64,000 nucleotides of DNA. Origin: Rhodococcus sp. 06-235-1A (lineage in GTDB: Bacteria; Actinomycetota; Actinomycetes; Mycobacteriales; Mycobacteriaceae). The position numbers were made by a program, and so were the translations under genes. Below the pieces are notes generated by a model, which saw only the letters and a list, made by a program, of their open reading frames with translations, was not told the DNA's origin and made no database searches. This document shows, piece after piece, positions 18,277 to 26,283 of this stretch. Position 1 is the first letter of the stretch; each line of letters starts with the position of its first letter. The stretch is from contig NZ_NOYI01000023.1 in NCBI RefSeq assembly GCF_002258785.1, positions 33,824-97,823 of the forward strand, read 5' to 3'.

Positions 18277-19173
18277 GACTCGACAGTCATCCAGAAACGC
18301 CAGCAACTCGTCCTCGCGCGGCCGATCGTACGACTCGTCCGAGGATCGTGCGACCAGCCGACGATCGACGTAGTCGCCGGATCGAGTTGCGATTTTCCCC
18401 AGCACCACGTCGCAGAGCGATCGACCGGCATCGTCGATGGACGTCGCCAACGGCTACGCCGTCAGCAGTGGAAGCACACGTGCCATGGCGAATCGCGTCG
18501 CTCGTCCGCCATCCCGCGCCAAGCCGGTTCCCGGCACCAGGCCAGGATTGAACGAGACGACATCCACGCCTGCAGGCAGATCGCGCGCCAGCGCGTGGAC
18601 CAGATGGATCGCCGCCAGCTTGCTCGTCGAATACGCAGTGCGACCCGCTCGCACCGACGTCGGCTTCGGGAAGCTGCCGGCTCGCGACAGCCGCTCCGGG
18701 GGCATCCATCGAGGCCCGGGGACCATACCCAGATTGTGGCGAAGATCGCCGAAATGCGTATCGCTGACGGTGATCACCACCCGGGACGGCCGGGCGAAAA
18801 TGTTCTCGAGACTCCGCACGGCGAGGAGGTTCGCCAGCACGTTGATCGCGAACGTCGCCTCGTAACCGTCCTCGGTCTCGTACAGATCGCTCACCGATTG
18901 GACCCCCGCATTTCCGACGAACCCGTCGACCGGCGGCAGCTCCTTCGCTCCGGCGGCCCGCACGATCGCGTCGAGTGCGGCCGTCGTCTGCGCGACGGAA
19001 CCCAGGTCGGCTCGTCGATGCGTCACTCGCTCGTGGAAAGGACCGGGAGTGCGGCCGATGGTCACCAGTCGAACAGCTGGGTCGAGTCGGAGAATCGACG
19101 TGGCCGCGGCCAGGCCGATTCCGCCACTCGCACCCGTCATGACGATGGTGTGAGCAGTACCGTCGAGTGTCAT
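18238..19173 (-). pseudogene. Short-chain dehydrogenase interrupted by an in-frame TAG stop
   Basis: From ATG 19173 the frame encodes 239 residues of a classical SDR: TGASGGIGLAAA cofactor motif, FVGNAGVQ, and the YSTSK active-site Tyr/Lys. It then meets TAG at 18456-18454. The same frame continues without another stop to 18238, giving the usual SDR tail (GDYVDRRLVARSSDESYD followed by ELLAFLDD). With the tail the length would be about 312 residues, normal for retinol-dehydrogenase-like SDRs. A single nonsense mutation is therefore the simplest reading; a sequencing error is possible. The catalytic part is intact, so a shortened product might still fold. It is divergent from the XRE regulator. 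Confidence 0.75.
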
Positions 19174-19275
19174 CGATCGACCCTGTCATCTTCCTGCGGG
19201 CGTCGGCAGTACCTCGGTCGGCCATAGGTCTGCCGGTACCAGTCTCGACTCGACGCAACCCGCCATACTGAACCG

Positions 19276-20190
19276 GTGACGACCACGCCATCGGAACTGG
19301 GCACTCTGCTCCGCACCTGGAGAGACCGATTGTCACCTCACGACGCCGGCATTCCCGTGACGGACTCCCGGCGATCCGCCGGTCTACGCCGTGAAGAGGT
19401 CGCGTCGGCTGCAGGGGTTTCGGTGGACTACCTGGTCCGTCTGGAGCAGGGCCGCGCGACGCACCCCTCCGCTCAGGTCGTCGATTCGCTCGCCCGCGCT
19501 CTGCAACTCGACCGGATCGAACGTGACCATCTCCATCGATGTGCCGGATTGCTGCCACCGCCGGACAGGGCGCTGGACGCGCCGATCACGCCTGGAATTG
19601 CGCGAATGCTCACGCGGTTGACCGAGTATCCGATCGCGGTGTTCGGTGCGGATTGGCAGATGCATTCCTGGAATCCGATGTGGGTTGCGCTGCACGGAGA
19701 TCCGGAGACAGTGCCGCCGAACTGCAGAAACTTGATTCGGGCACTGTTCGGCGTCGACGACCGAGCCCGATCGTTGTTCAACCCGGTCGTCTCCTCCGGT
19801 GGCGGCGAGCACTTCGCGACCGCCTTGGTCGCCGACCTCCGTCTCGCGTCGAGCATTTATCCGCATGACGCACGATTGGCCGATCTGATCGCCGAGATGC
19901 GATCCGCGAACGACTATTTCGAGTCACTGTGGGTTTCCGGCGCCGTCGCTGTGCTTTGTGCCGACCGCAAGACCGTCACACACCCCGAGCTCGGTGACAT
20001 CACGCTCGACTGCGATGTGCTGACCTCACCCGGTTCCGACACCAGGCTCGTGGTCTACACCGCCGCCGAGGGCTCTGCGGATGCAGACAAGCTCGGCTCC
20101 CTTCGCCGAGGTGCATTGTCTTCCGACGGGCCACCGACGCAGTCGAGTTCGTCTAGTTTCGAACCCGATGACCACGCAGACAGAACATGA
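19276..20190 (+). CDS. XRE-family transcriptional regulator with MmyB-like ligand domain
   Basis: The 304-residue protein has an N-terminal helix-turn-helix (RRSAGLRREEVASAAGVSVD..YLVRLEQGR, about residues 32-65). It then has the MLTR/MmyB-like sensor domain common to actinobacterial regulators (PIAVFGADWQMHSWNPMW and HFATALVADLR). Such regulators are usually encoded divergently from the SDR gene they control, and that is the layout here (102 bp between starts). Its ligand is unknown. The last 23 bases overlap the start of the sigma-factor gene. Confidence 0.85.
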   Translation: MTTTPSELGTLLRTWRDRLSPHDAGIPVTDSRRSAGLRREEVASAAGVSVDYLVRLEQGRATHPSAQVVDSLARALQLDRIERDHLHRCAGLLPPPDRALDAPITPGIARMLTRLTEYPIAVFGADWQMHSWNPMWVALHGDPETVPPNCRNLIRALFGVDDRARSLFNPVVSSGGGEHFATALVADLRLASSIYPHDARLADLIAEMRSANDYFESLWVSGAVAVLCADRKTVTHPELGDITLDCDVLTSPGSDTRLVVYTAAEGSADADKLGSLRRGALSSDGPPTQSSSSSFEPDDHADRT

Positions 20191-21049
20191 TGCAGCCGGC
20201 GACCGAGACCACCTGATTCGCGTCGGATATCGCATGTTGGGCTCGTACAGCGAGGCCGAGGACGCGGTCCAGGAAGCGTTCGTTCGGTGGTACCGGCTCA
20301 GCGAACACGAGCGCGCCGCGATCGACGTCCCCCTGGCGTGGATGACCCGAGTCGTCAGTCGCATCTGCCTCGATGTGCTGGGATCTGCGCGCGCACGTCG
20401 TGAGCACTATGTCGGTCAATGGCTGCCGGAACCCGTTCCCGGCCGCGACACATCGCTGCCGACTCCCGACCCCGCCGACCGAGTCGCTCAGGACGATTCG
20501 GTGAGCCTGGCGCTGCTGATAGTGATGGACACTCTCGGTCCGGCCGAACGGGTCGCGTTCGTGCTGCACGACGTGTTCGCGTTGCCGTTCGACCAGATCG
20601 CACTCACCCTGGACCGTTCCCCTGCCGCCTGCCGTCAACTCGCATCCGCCGCGCGTAAACACGTTCGGACGCGGCATGCCGGCGAGAGCGACCCGGTAGA
20701 GCACGACCGACTCGTTCGCGCATTCGCCGCAGCGTCGGGTAGCGGTTCTATCGCAGCGCTCACCACCGTTCTCGCCCCCGAGGTTTCACTGGTCAGCGAC
20801 GGCGGCGGAAAGATCAGCGCCGCACGCAATCCGGTTCTCGGCTCCGACCGGGTGGCGCGATTCATCCGCGGAATCACCGCGAAGTCCACCGAACTCGACG
20901 GGTCGATCGAACCGGTGAACGGAGCGTCCGGCATCGTCTTTCGGCGCGACGGTACCGTATTCGCCGTTGTCGGATTCCGTATCGCAGGCGGCGTCGTGGC
21001 GAATGTATGGATCGTGCTCAATCCGGACAAGCTCAGGCACTGGGATTGA
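20168..21049 (+). CDS. sigJ: ECF41-type RNA polymerase sigma factor (SigJ-like) with SnoaL-like C-terminal extension
   Basis: This 293-residue sigma factor has region 2 (GYRMLGSYSEAEDAVQEAF) and region 4 (ALPFDQIALTLDRSPAACR) plus a SnoaL-like tail. The three signature motifs of group ECF41 are present: WLPEP at 85-89, DGGGK at 211-215 and NPDKL at 285-289. In this group the fused C-terminal domain replaces an anti-sigma factor and tunes activity. ECF41 genes usually sit beside a carboxymuconolactone decarboxylase, oxidoreductase or epimerase target gene. Here a flavodoxin and an NmrA-like protein follow. ATG 20168 is chosen because family homology begins there; it overlaps the regulator gene by 23 bp. 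Confidence 0.92.
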   Translation: MTTQTEHDAAGDRDHLIRVGYRMLGSYSEAEDAVQEAFVRWYRLSEHERAAIDVPLAWMTRVVSRICLDVLGSARARREHYVGQWLPEPVPGRDTSLPTPDPADRVAQDDSVSLALLIVMDTLGPAERVAFVLHDVFALPFDQIALTLDRSPAACRQLASAARKHVRTRHAGESDPVEHDRLVRAFAAASGSGSIAALTTVLAPEVSLVSDGGGKISAARNPVLGSDRVARFIRGITAKSTELDGSIEPVNGASGIVFRRDGTVFAVVGFRIAGGVVANVWIVLNPDKLRHWD

Positions 21050-21088
21050 ACACGCAGACATTTTCGTGGGCTGTGTCGTCAGTAGATC

Positions 21089-21592
21089 ATGAAGCCGAAA
21101 CCCAAGAGCTTGATCGTGTGCGCATCGGGTCCGCACCGAAACACCCGGAAGATCGCCGAGACCATCGCCACTGTGCTCGACGCGGAGGTCACGACACCGG
21201 ACCTGATAGACCCCGCTCGCATCGCGGAGTACGACCTGGTCGGATTCGGATCGGGTATCTACATGGGCAAACATCACCACCAACTCCTCTCGTTCGTGGC
21301 GTCCTTGCCGAACGTGAACAGCCATAGGGCATTCGTATTCGCAACCAGCGGATTCGCCGATTCTCCGCTGAATCGATTCTCCCGCTCTCTCACAGTTCCG
21401 TTGAACAGCAAGGGCTTCGAGATTTCGGATGGCTTCTCGTGCAGAGCCAAAGACACCTTTTTCCCCTTCTCTCCCTTCGGTGGAATTCGAAAGGGTCATC
21501 CGGACGATGCCGATCTGCAGCGCGCTCGACTGTTCGCCGAGCAGTTGAAAACAACGCAGAAGAGCTGGAATTCGATCGGGGATATGCAATGA
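21089..21592 (+). CDS. Flavodoxin family protein
   Basis: The 167-residue protein has a flavodoxin-like fold: a first strand and phosphate loop (SLIVCASGPHRNTRKIAETIA), a DLVGFGSGIYMGKHH loop near residues 49-63 and FVFATSGF. It resembles short flavodoxins or menaquinone-dependent protoporphyrinogen-oxidase-like proteins. It probably binds FMN and transfers electrons, partner unknown. It lies 39 bp after sigJ and shares ATGA with the downstream epimerase gene, so it is a probable target of the ECF41 factor. Confidence 0.82.
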   Translation: MKPKPKSLIVCASGPHRNTRKIAETIATVLDAEVTTPDLIDPARIAEYDLVGFGSGIYMGKHHHQLLSFVASLPNVNSHRAFVFATSGFADSPLNRFSRSLTVPLNSKGFEISDGFSCRAKDTFFPFSPFGGIRKGHPDDADLQRARLFAEQLKTTQKSWNSIGDMQ

Positions 21593-22335
21593 AGTTGGCC
21601 GTAGCCGGTGGAACAGGAACCGTCGGAGCGCATGTCGTCGAGGTGGCTCGTGAACGTGGACACGACGTCGTCGTGCTGTCGCGATCGGAGGGCGTAGATC
21701 TCGTCACCGGGACAGGACTGTCCGACGCCCTGGCCGGAGTCGAGGCAGTAGTGGATGTCGCGTCGACGCAGACCGTCTCGGCGAAGGAATCGACGGCGTT
21801 CTTCGCCGCCGTCACCCGCAACCTACTGACGGCCGAGACCGAGGCCGGTGTCGGTCATCACCTCGCGCTGTCCATCGTGGGAATCGACCGAGCCCCGCAT
21901 GCGTATTACGCCGGAAAGATAGAGCAGGAAAGGATTGTTCGCGCCGGAACCGTGCCGTGGACGATTCTTCGAGCCACTCAGTTCCACGAGTTCGCCGGCC
22001 AGATTCGCGCACAGATGTCGTTCGGTCCGGTGAGCATCATCCCGAAGATGGTCTCGCAACCTGTGGCCGCACGCGAGGTTGCCGAACGAGTGATCGACCT
22101 GGCGGAGCAGCCTCCGGCCGGCCGAGTCCCAGACCTCGGTGGACCACGTGAAGAGCGGATGGCCGAAATGGTACGGCGCTACGCACGGGCTAGCGGTGCC
22201 CGCGGCCTGGTGCTCGAGGTACCGATTCCTGGCGCATACGGGCGTGCGATGCGTGACGGAACGCTGGTCACCACAACCGATTCGGACCACGGTCGACAGA
22301 CCTTCGATCAATGGCTGGCCGCCAGGGCACGCTGA
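21589..22335 (+). CDS. NAD(P)-binding NmrA/SDR-like protein (epimerase type)
   Basis: The 248-residue protein starts with the Rossmann motif KLAVAGGTGTVGAHV and has the atypical-SDR features SIVGIDRAPHAYYAGKIEQE and VPWTILRATQFHEFA. Proteins of this kind are recurrent partners of ECF41 sigma factors (the epimerase class of COE proteins). The substrate is unknown. ATG 21589 overlaps the flavodoxin stop; the longer open frame upstream is antisense-like filler without homology. Confidence 0.85.
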   Translation: MKLAVAGGTGTVGAHVVEVARERGHDVVVLSRSEGVDLVTGTGLSDALAGVEAVVDVASTQTVSAKESTAFFAAVTRNLLTAETEAGVGHHLALSIVGIDRAPHAYYAGKIEQERIVRAGTVPWTILRATQFHEFAGQIRAQMSFGPVSIIPKMVSQPVAAREVAERVIDLAEQPPAGRVPDLGGPREERMAEMVRRYARASGARGLVLEVPIPGAYGRAMRDGTLVTTTDSDHGRQTFDQWLAARAR

Positions 22336-22346
22336 GTCTCCTGTGC

Positions 22347-22402
22347 CGAACTCGACGTCATGGACGACTTTCATCGAATTTCCGTCCACAACGTCGAGTT
22401 CG
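22347..22402. repeat. Intergenic palindrome, copy 2 (20-bp arms, two mismatches, 16-bp centre)
   Basis: The left arm is 22347-22366 and the right arm 22383-22402, with two central mismatches (CA opposite CA instead of TG). The inner arm TCATGGACG and the 16-base centre with TTTC.TC..ATT match copy 1 at 18233-18276. It lies just after the epimerase gene and could end its transcript. The rest of the 221-bp gap to the MFS gene shows no gene. Confidence 0.78.
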
Positions 22403-22556
22403 AGCAGCGGAATTTCGGACAATTCACCCAATCGAACGATGCTCACGGCAACGTGCCGAAAATCGAGTTCATTTCGCACCCATGTCGCGGTGCCGAGGAC
22501 GATGATGGCGAACGACCACCATGGCCGCTGGTTCACCTCGAAAGCTGGGTCACGCG

Positions 22557-23954
22557 ATGACGCAATCGACAGATCGGTACACCGCCAAAGTTATCGGAGT
22601 CACCATTGCCGCTGCCGTCGGCGGCTTCTTGTTCGGCTTCGATTCGTCCGTTGTCAACGGCGCGGTCGATTCGATCCAGGAAAACTTCGCCCTGTCGTCG
22701 TTCGTCACCGGTTTCGCGGTGGCAATCGCGCTTCTCGGGTGCGCGGTCGGTGCCTGGTTCGCCGGCCGCCTCGCGGACAGCTGGGGCCGCAAGAAGGTGA
22801 TGCTGCTCGGTTCCGCACTGTTCACGATTTCGTCCGTGGGCTCCGGGTTCGCCTTCAGCGTCCCGGATCTCATGCTGTGGCGAGTACTCGGCGGACTGGG
22901 CATCGGCATCGCATCGGTGATCGCACCCGCCTACATCTCGGAAATCGCACCGGCTCGCTACCGCGGTGGACTGGCATCGCTGCAACAGTTGGCGATCACG
23001 ATCGGCATCTTCGCTGCTCTGCTGTCGGATGCGGTGCTGCAGAATGCAGCCGGCGGGCCGTCGAACGATCTGTGGTTCGGTCTCGAAGCCTGGCGTTGGA
23101 TGTTCCTCGTCGGCGTGGCACCCGCTCTCGTGTACGGATTTCTCGCCACACTCATCCCCGAGTCACCCAGATACCTCGTCGGCAAACACCTCGACGAGGA
23201 GGCTGCACGCATTCTCGGTGAGATCTCCGGAGAAGTGAATCCGAACGAGCGAGTCAAAGAAATCCGACTGACCTTGCGCCGGGAGTCCACGTCGTCGTTC
23301 GGCGATATTCGTGGACCCAAATTCGGATTGCAACCCATTGTCTGGGTCGGCATCACCATGGCGATCCTGCAACAGTTCGTCGGAATCAACGCCATCTTCT
23401 ATTACTCGACGACGCTGTGGAAGTCCGTCGGATTCAGTGAGAACCAGTCGTTCGTCACGTCGGTCATCACCTCTGTCATCAACGTCTCGATGACGTTCGT
23501 CGCCATCTTGTTCGTCGATCGCTTCGGGCGTCGAAATCTGCTCATGATCGGCTCGATCGGAATGTTCGTCGGCCTGGTGTTGGCGGCCATCTCGTTCACC
23601 CAGGCCGTGGGTAGCGGCGACCAACTGGAGTTGCCGTCGCCCTGGGGTCCCGTCGCGCTGGTCGGTGCCAACCTGTTCGTCGTCTTCTTTGCCGCTACCT
23701 GGGGGCCGATCATGTGGGTGATGCTCGGAGAGATGTTCCCCAACCGAATGCGTGCCGTCGCACTCGGCATCAGTACTGCGGCCAACTGGGTCGCGAATTT
23801 CGCCATCACCCTGGCATTTCCACCGCTGTCCGACACCATCGGACTCGGATTCATCTATTCGTTCTTCGCGTTCTTCGCGATCCTGTCGTTCTTCTTCGTC
23901 AAGTACAAGATCAGGGAGACCAAGGGAATGGAGCTCGAGGACATGGTGATCTGA
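22557..23954 (+). CDS. Sugar porter family MFS transporter
   Basis: This 465-residue protein has twelve predicted membrane segments and the sugar-porter signatures: GRLADSWGRKKV between helices 2 and 3, PESPRYL after helix 6, QQFVGINAIFYYS in helix 7, VDRFGRRN between 8 and 9, and GEMFPNRMR before helix 11. It probably imports a monosaccharide or polyol by proton symport; the substrate is not readable. ATG 22557 (MTQSTDRYTAK) fits the family start better than an upstream in-frame codon. It is followed one base later by the YciI gene. Confidence 0.9.
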   Translation: MTQSTDRYTAKVIGVTIAAAVGGFLFGFDSSVVNGAVDSIQENFALSSFVTGFAVAIALLGCAVGAWFAGRLADSWGRKKVMLLGSALFTISSVGSGFAFSVPDLMLWRVLGGLGIGIASVIAPAYISEIAPARYRGGLASLQQLAITIGIFAALLSDAVLQNAAGGPSNDLWFGLEAWRWMFLVGVAPALVYGFLATLIPESPRYLVGKHLDEEAARILGEISGEVNPNERVKEIRLTLRRESTSSFGDIRGPKFGLQPIVWVGITMAILQQFVGINAIFYYSTTLWKSVGFSENQSFVTSVITSVINVSMTFVAILFVDRFGRRNLLMIGSIGMFVGLVLAAISFTQAVGSGDQLELPSPWGPVALVGANLFVVFFAATWGPIMWVMLGEMFPNRMRAVALGISTAANWVANFAITLAFPPLSDTIGLGFIYSFFAFFAILSFFFVKYKIRETKGMELEDMVI

Positions 23955-23955
23955 C

Positions 23956-24225
23956 ATGCCGATGTTCGTCGTCGAGTACGCGTACTCACCCGAAACGTCC
24001 TCTGGCCGTGACGATCATCGGACCGACCATCGCGCGTGGCTGCGCGAACTCGAGCGCCGCAAGATCCTGCGGTCGTCAAGCCCGCTGGCCGACCACAGCG
24101 GCGCAACCATGATCGTCGAAGGTGCCGACAAGGAGAGTGTGGAACGAATGTTCTCGCACGATCCCTTCGCACTGGCACATCTGATCGACCGCGTTCGAGT
24201 GGACGAATGGGTCGCGGGAACGTAG
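23956..24225 (+). CDS. YciI family protein
   Basis: This 89-residue protein has the YciI-like ferredoxin-fold pattern (FVVEYAYSPETS, HRAWLRELERRKILRSSSPLADHSG and FALAHLIDRVRVDEW). The conserved His in DHRAWL is present. The biochemical role of the family is mostly unknown, with some members thought to be small enzymes or accessory units. It starts one base after the MFS stop and is surely co-transcribed with it. It converges on dxs with a six-base gap. Confidence 0.85.
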   Translation: MPMFVVEYAYSPETSSGRDDHRTDHRAWLRELERRKILRSSSPLADHSGATMIVEGADKESVERMFSHDPFALAHLIDRVRVDEWVAGT

Positions 24226-24231
24226 AAGACG

Positions 24232-26112
24232 TCAGAGGCTTTTGACCCAGTCCGAGACTCGCTGCACCACGTCCTCGCACGTGAGACCGAGTTCGTGGTG
24301 CAGCTGCTCACGCGATGCGTGGTCCAGGAAGCGTTGCGGCACACCGAGATCACGGCACGGGGTGTCGACGCCTGCACCGCGCAGTGCAGCCGACAGGGCC
24401 GAGCCGATGCCACCGTGCAGACCGCTGTCCTCGATGGTCACGACAAGTCGGTAGTCCTCGGCCAGCTTCAGCAACGACTGAGGAATGGGGAGCACCCACC
24501 TGGGATCGACGACGGCGACCGAGATACCGTCGTGCCCGAGTTTCTTCGCTGCGTCGAGAGCGAGTGAACCGAAGACGCCGACCGCGACGATCAACACGTC
24601 ACCCGTCGCACCCGATGGCTCGGCCAGCACGTCGACGATTCCGTCCAGTCGGCGCACTGCCGACACGGTCTCGGTGACGGCTCCCTTCGGGAAGCGCAGT
24701 GCAGTGGGCCCGTCGGACGTAGAGATCGCCTCTGCCAACTCCTCACGGAGTGTCTCGGCATCTCGCGGTGCCGCCACTTTCATGCCCGGGATGATGCCGA
24801 GCAGAGACATGTCCCACATGCCGTTGTGGCTGGCACCATCGGCACCGGTCACACCGGCACGATCCAGAACCACGGTGACCGGCAATCCGAGCAGGGCCAC
24901 GTCCATCAGCAACTGGTCGAACGCACGATTGAGGAAGGTCGAGTAGATGGCGACCACCGGATGCATGCCGCCGAGCGCGAGACCGGCAGCAGACGTCATG
25001 GCGTGTTGCTCGGCGATACCCACGTCGAACAGACGGTCCGGAAACCGAACTCCGAATGCGGCGAGCCCGGTGGGCGCCGCCATCGCCGCGGTGATCGCAA
25101 CGACGTCCTCGTTGTGTTCGCCCTGCTCGATGAGGGCCGCCGAGAAGACCGAGGTCCAGTCCGGTGCCGACTTCGATCGGGCCAACCCGGTCGCCGGATC
25201 GATGACTCCGGTGGCGTGCATCTGATCGGCGACATCGTTCTCGGCATGGACATAGCCCATGCCCTTGCGCGTCACCGCGTGGACGATGACGGGTCCGCCG
25301 TAGGCCTTGGCTCGGCGCAGGGCCGATTCCATTGCATGCTGATCGTGGCCGTCGACAGGACCCAGATACTTGATGCCGAGGTCGGTGAACATCACCTGCG
25401 GGCTGATCGCGTCCTTCACGCCCGCTTTCATACCGTGCAGCATCGTGTAAGCGGTGGGACCGACGACGGGAATCTTGCGAACGATGCGACGGCCGTTGTC
25501 GAGGATCTTCTCGTACTCGGGCTGCAGCCGTAGGGCCGCCAGGTGATCGGCCAGGCCGCCGATCGTCGGGGCGTACGAGCGGCCGTTGTCGTTGACGACG
25601 ATGATCAGGGATCTGTCACGGCCGGCCGCAATGTTGTTGAGCGCCTCCCAGCACATCCCGCCGGTGAGCGCACCGTCGCCGACGACAGCAACGACGTGTC
25701 GATCGGTCTCACCCTTGAGCGCGAAGGCTTTCGCCAGACCGTCGGCGTAGGACAGGGAGGCCGACGCATGGGAGGACTCGACCCAGTCGTGTTCGCTCTC
25801 GACTCGCGATGGGTAGCCGGACAGACCGCCCTGCTTGCGGAGCGTATCGAACAATCCTGTTCGCCCGGTGAGCATCTTGTGGACATAGGCCTGGTGGCCG
25901 GTGTCGAAGATGACGGGGTCACGCGGTGAATCGAAGATGCGGTGGATTGCCAGCGTCAGCTCCACCACGCCGAGATTGGGACCGAGGTGACCCCCTGTGG
26001 CCGATACCTTCTCGACGAGAAACGCGCGGATCTCACGAGCCAACTCCGCCAGCTCCGCGCTACCGAGGTCGCGCAAGTCCTCGGGCGTCTGAATTCGCGC
26101 TAGGACACCCAA
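24232..26112 (-). CDS. dxs: 1-deoxy-D-xylulose-5-phosphate synthase
   Basis: This 626-residue thiamine-diphosphate enzyme condenses pyruvate and glyceraldehyde 3-phosphate in the first step of the MEP isoprenoid pathway. It has the ThDP motif GDGALTGGMCWEALNN..NDNGRSY, the early TGGHLGPNLGVVELT segment with its His, and VDGHD. The C-terminal half holds the transketolase-like DRAGVTGADGASHNG. The start is TTG at 26112, supported by GGAGGGAG eight bases upstream and the family N-terminus GVLARI. It corresponds to Rv2682c. Confidence 0.96.
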   Translation of the reverse strand: MGVLARIQTPEDLRDLGSAELAELAREIRAFLVEKVSATGGHLGPNLGVVELTLAIHRIFDSPRDPVIFDTGHQAYVHKMLTGRTGLFDTLRKQGGLSGYPSRVESEHDWVESSHASASLSYADGLAKAFALKGETDRHVVAVVGDGALTGGMCWEALNNIAAGRDRSLIIVVNDNGRSYAPTIGGLADHLAALRLQPEYEKILDNGRRIVRKIPVVGPTAYTMLHGMKAGVKDAISPQVMFTDLGIKYLGPVDGHDQHAMESALRRAKAYGGPVIVHAVTRKGMGYVHAENDVADQMHATGVIDPATGLARSKSAPDWTSVFSAALIEQGEHNEDVVAITAAMAAPTGLAAFGVRFPDRLFDVGIAEQHAMTSAAGLALGGMHPVVAIYSTFLNRAFDQLLMDVALLGLPVTVVLDRAGVTGADGASHNGMWDMSLLGIIPGMKVAAPRDAETLREELAEAISTSDGPTALRFPKGAVTETVSAVRRLDGIVDVLAEPSGATGDVLIVAVGVFGSLALDAAKKLGHDGISVAVVDPRWVLPIPQSLLKLAEDYRLVVTIEDSGLHGGIGSALSAALRGAGVDTPCRDLGVPQRFLDHASREQLHHELGLTCEDVVQRVSDWVKSL

Positions 26113-26283
26113 CGAGATCGCTCCCTCCGGCCGGAAAAACCACTGGACAATTCAGTCTACGGAGTTGCTGTCCCCGCGCTGCTCCGCCCAGCGTGGTGAC
26201 GGTGACACTACCGTCGATCGTCGGGATGCCTCGGATCGGCCGCCCCTAACCTCGACGGTGACGAAACGGACACCACACATACA

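Noticed and set aside
16095..18431. A 778-codon open frame on the minus strand opposite fadB
   Set aside because: It is fully antisense to a clear fadB gene, is rich in Arg, Gly, Asp and His without domain motifs, and is the usual by-product of GC-rich codon bias.
21050..21088. An ECF41-type promoter (TGTCACA and CGTC) before the flavodoxin gene
   Set aside because: CGTC occurs at 21077-21080, but the bases at the -35 distance (GCAGACA) match only the last three positions, which is too weak to call.
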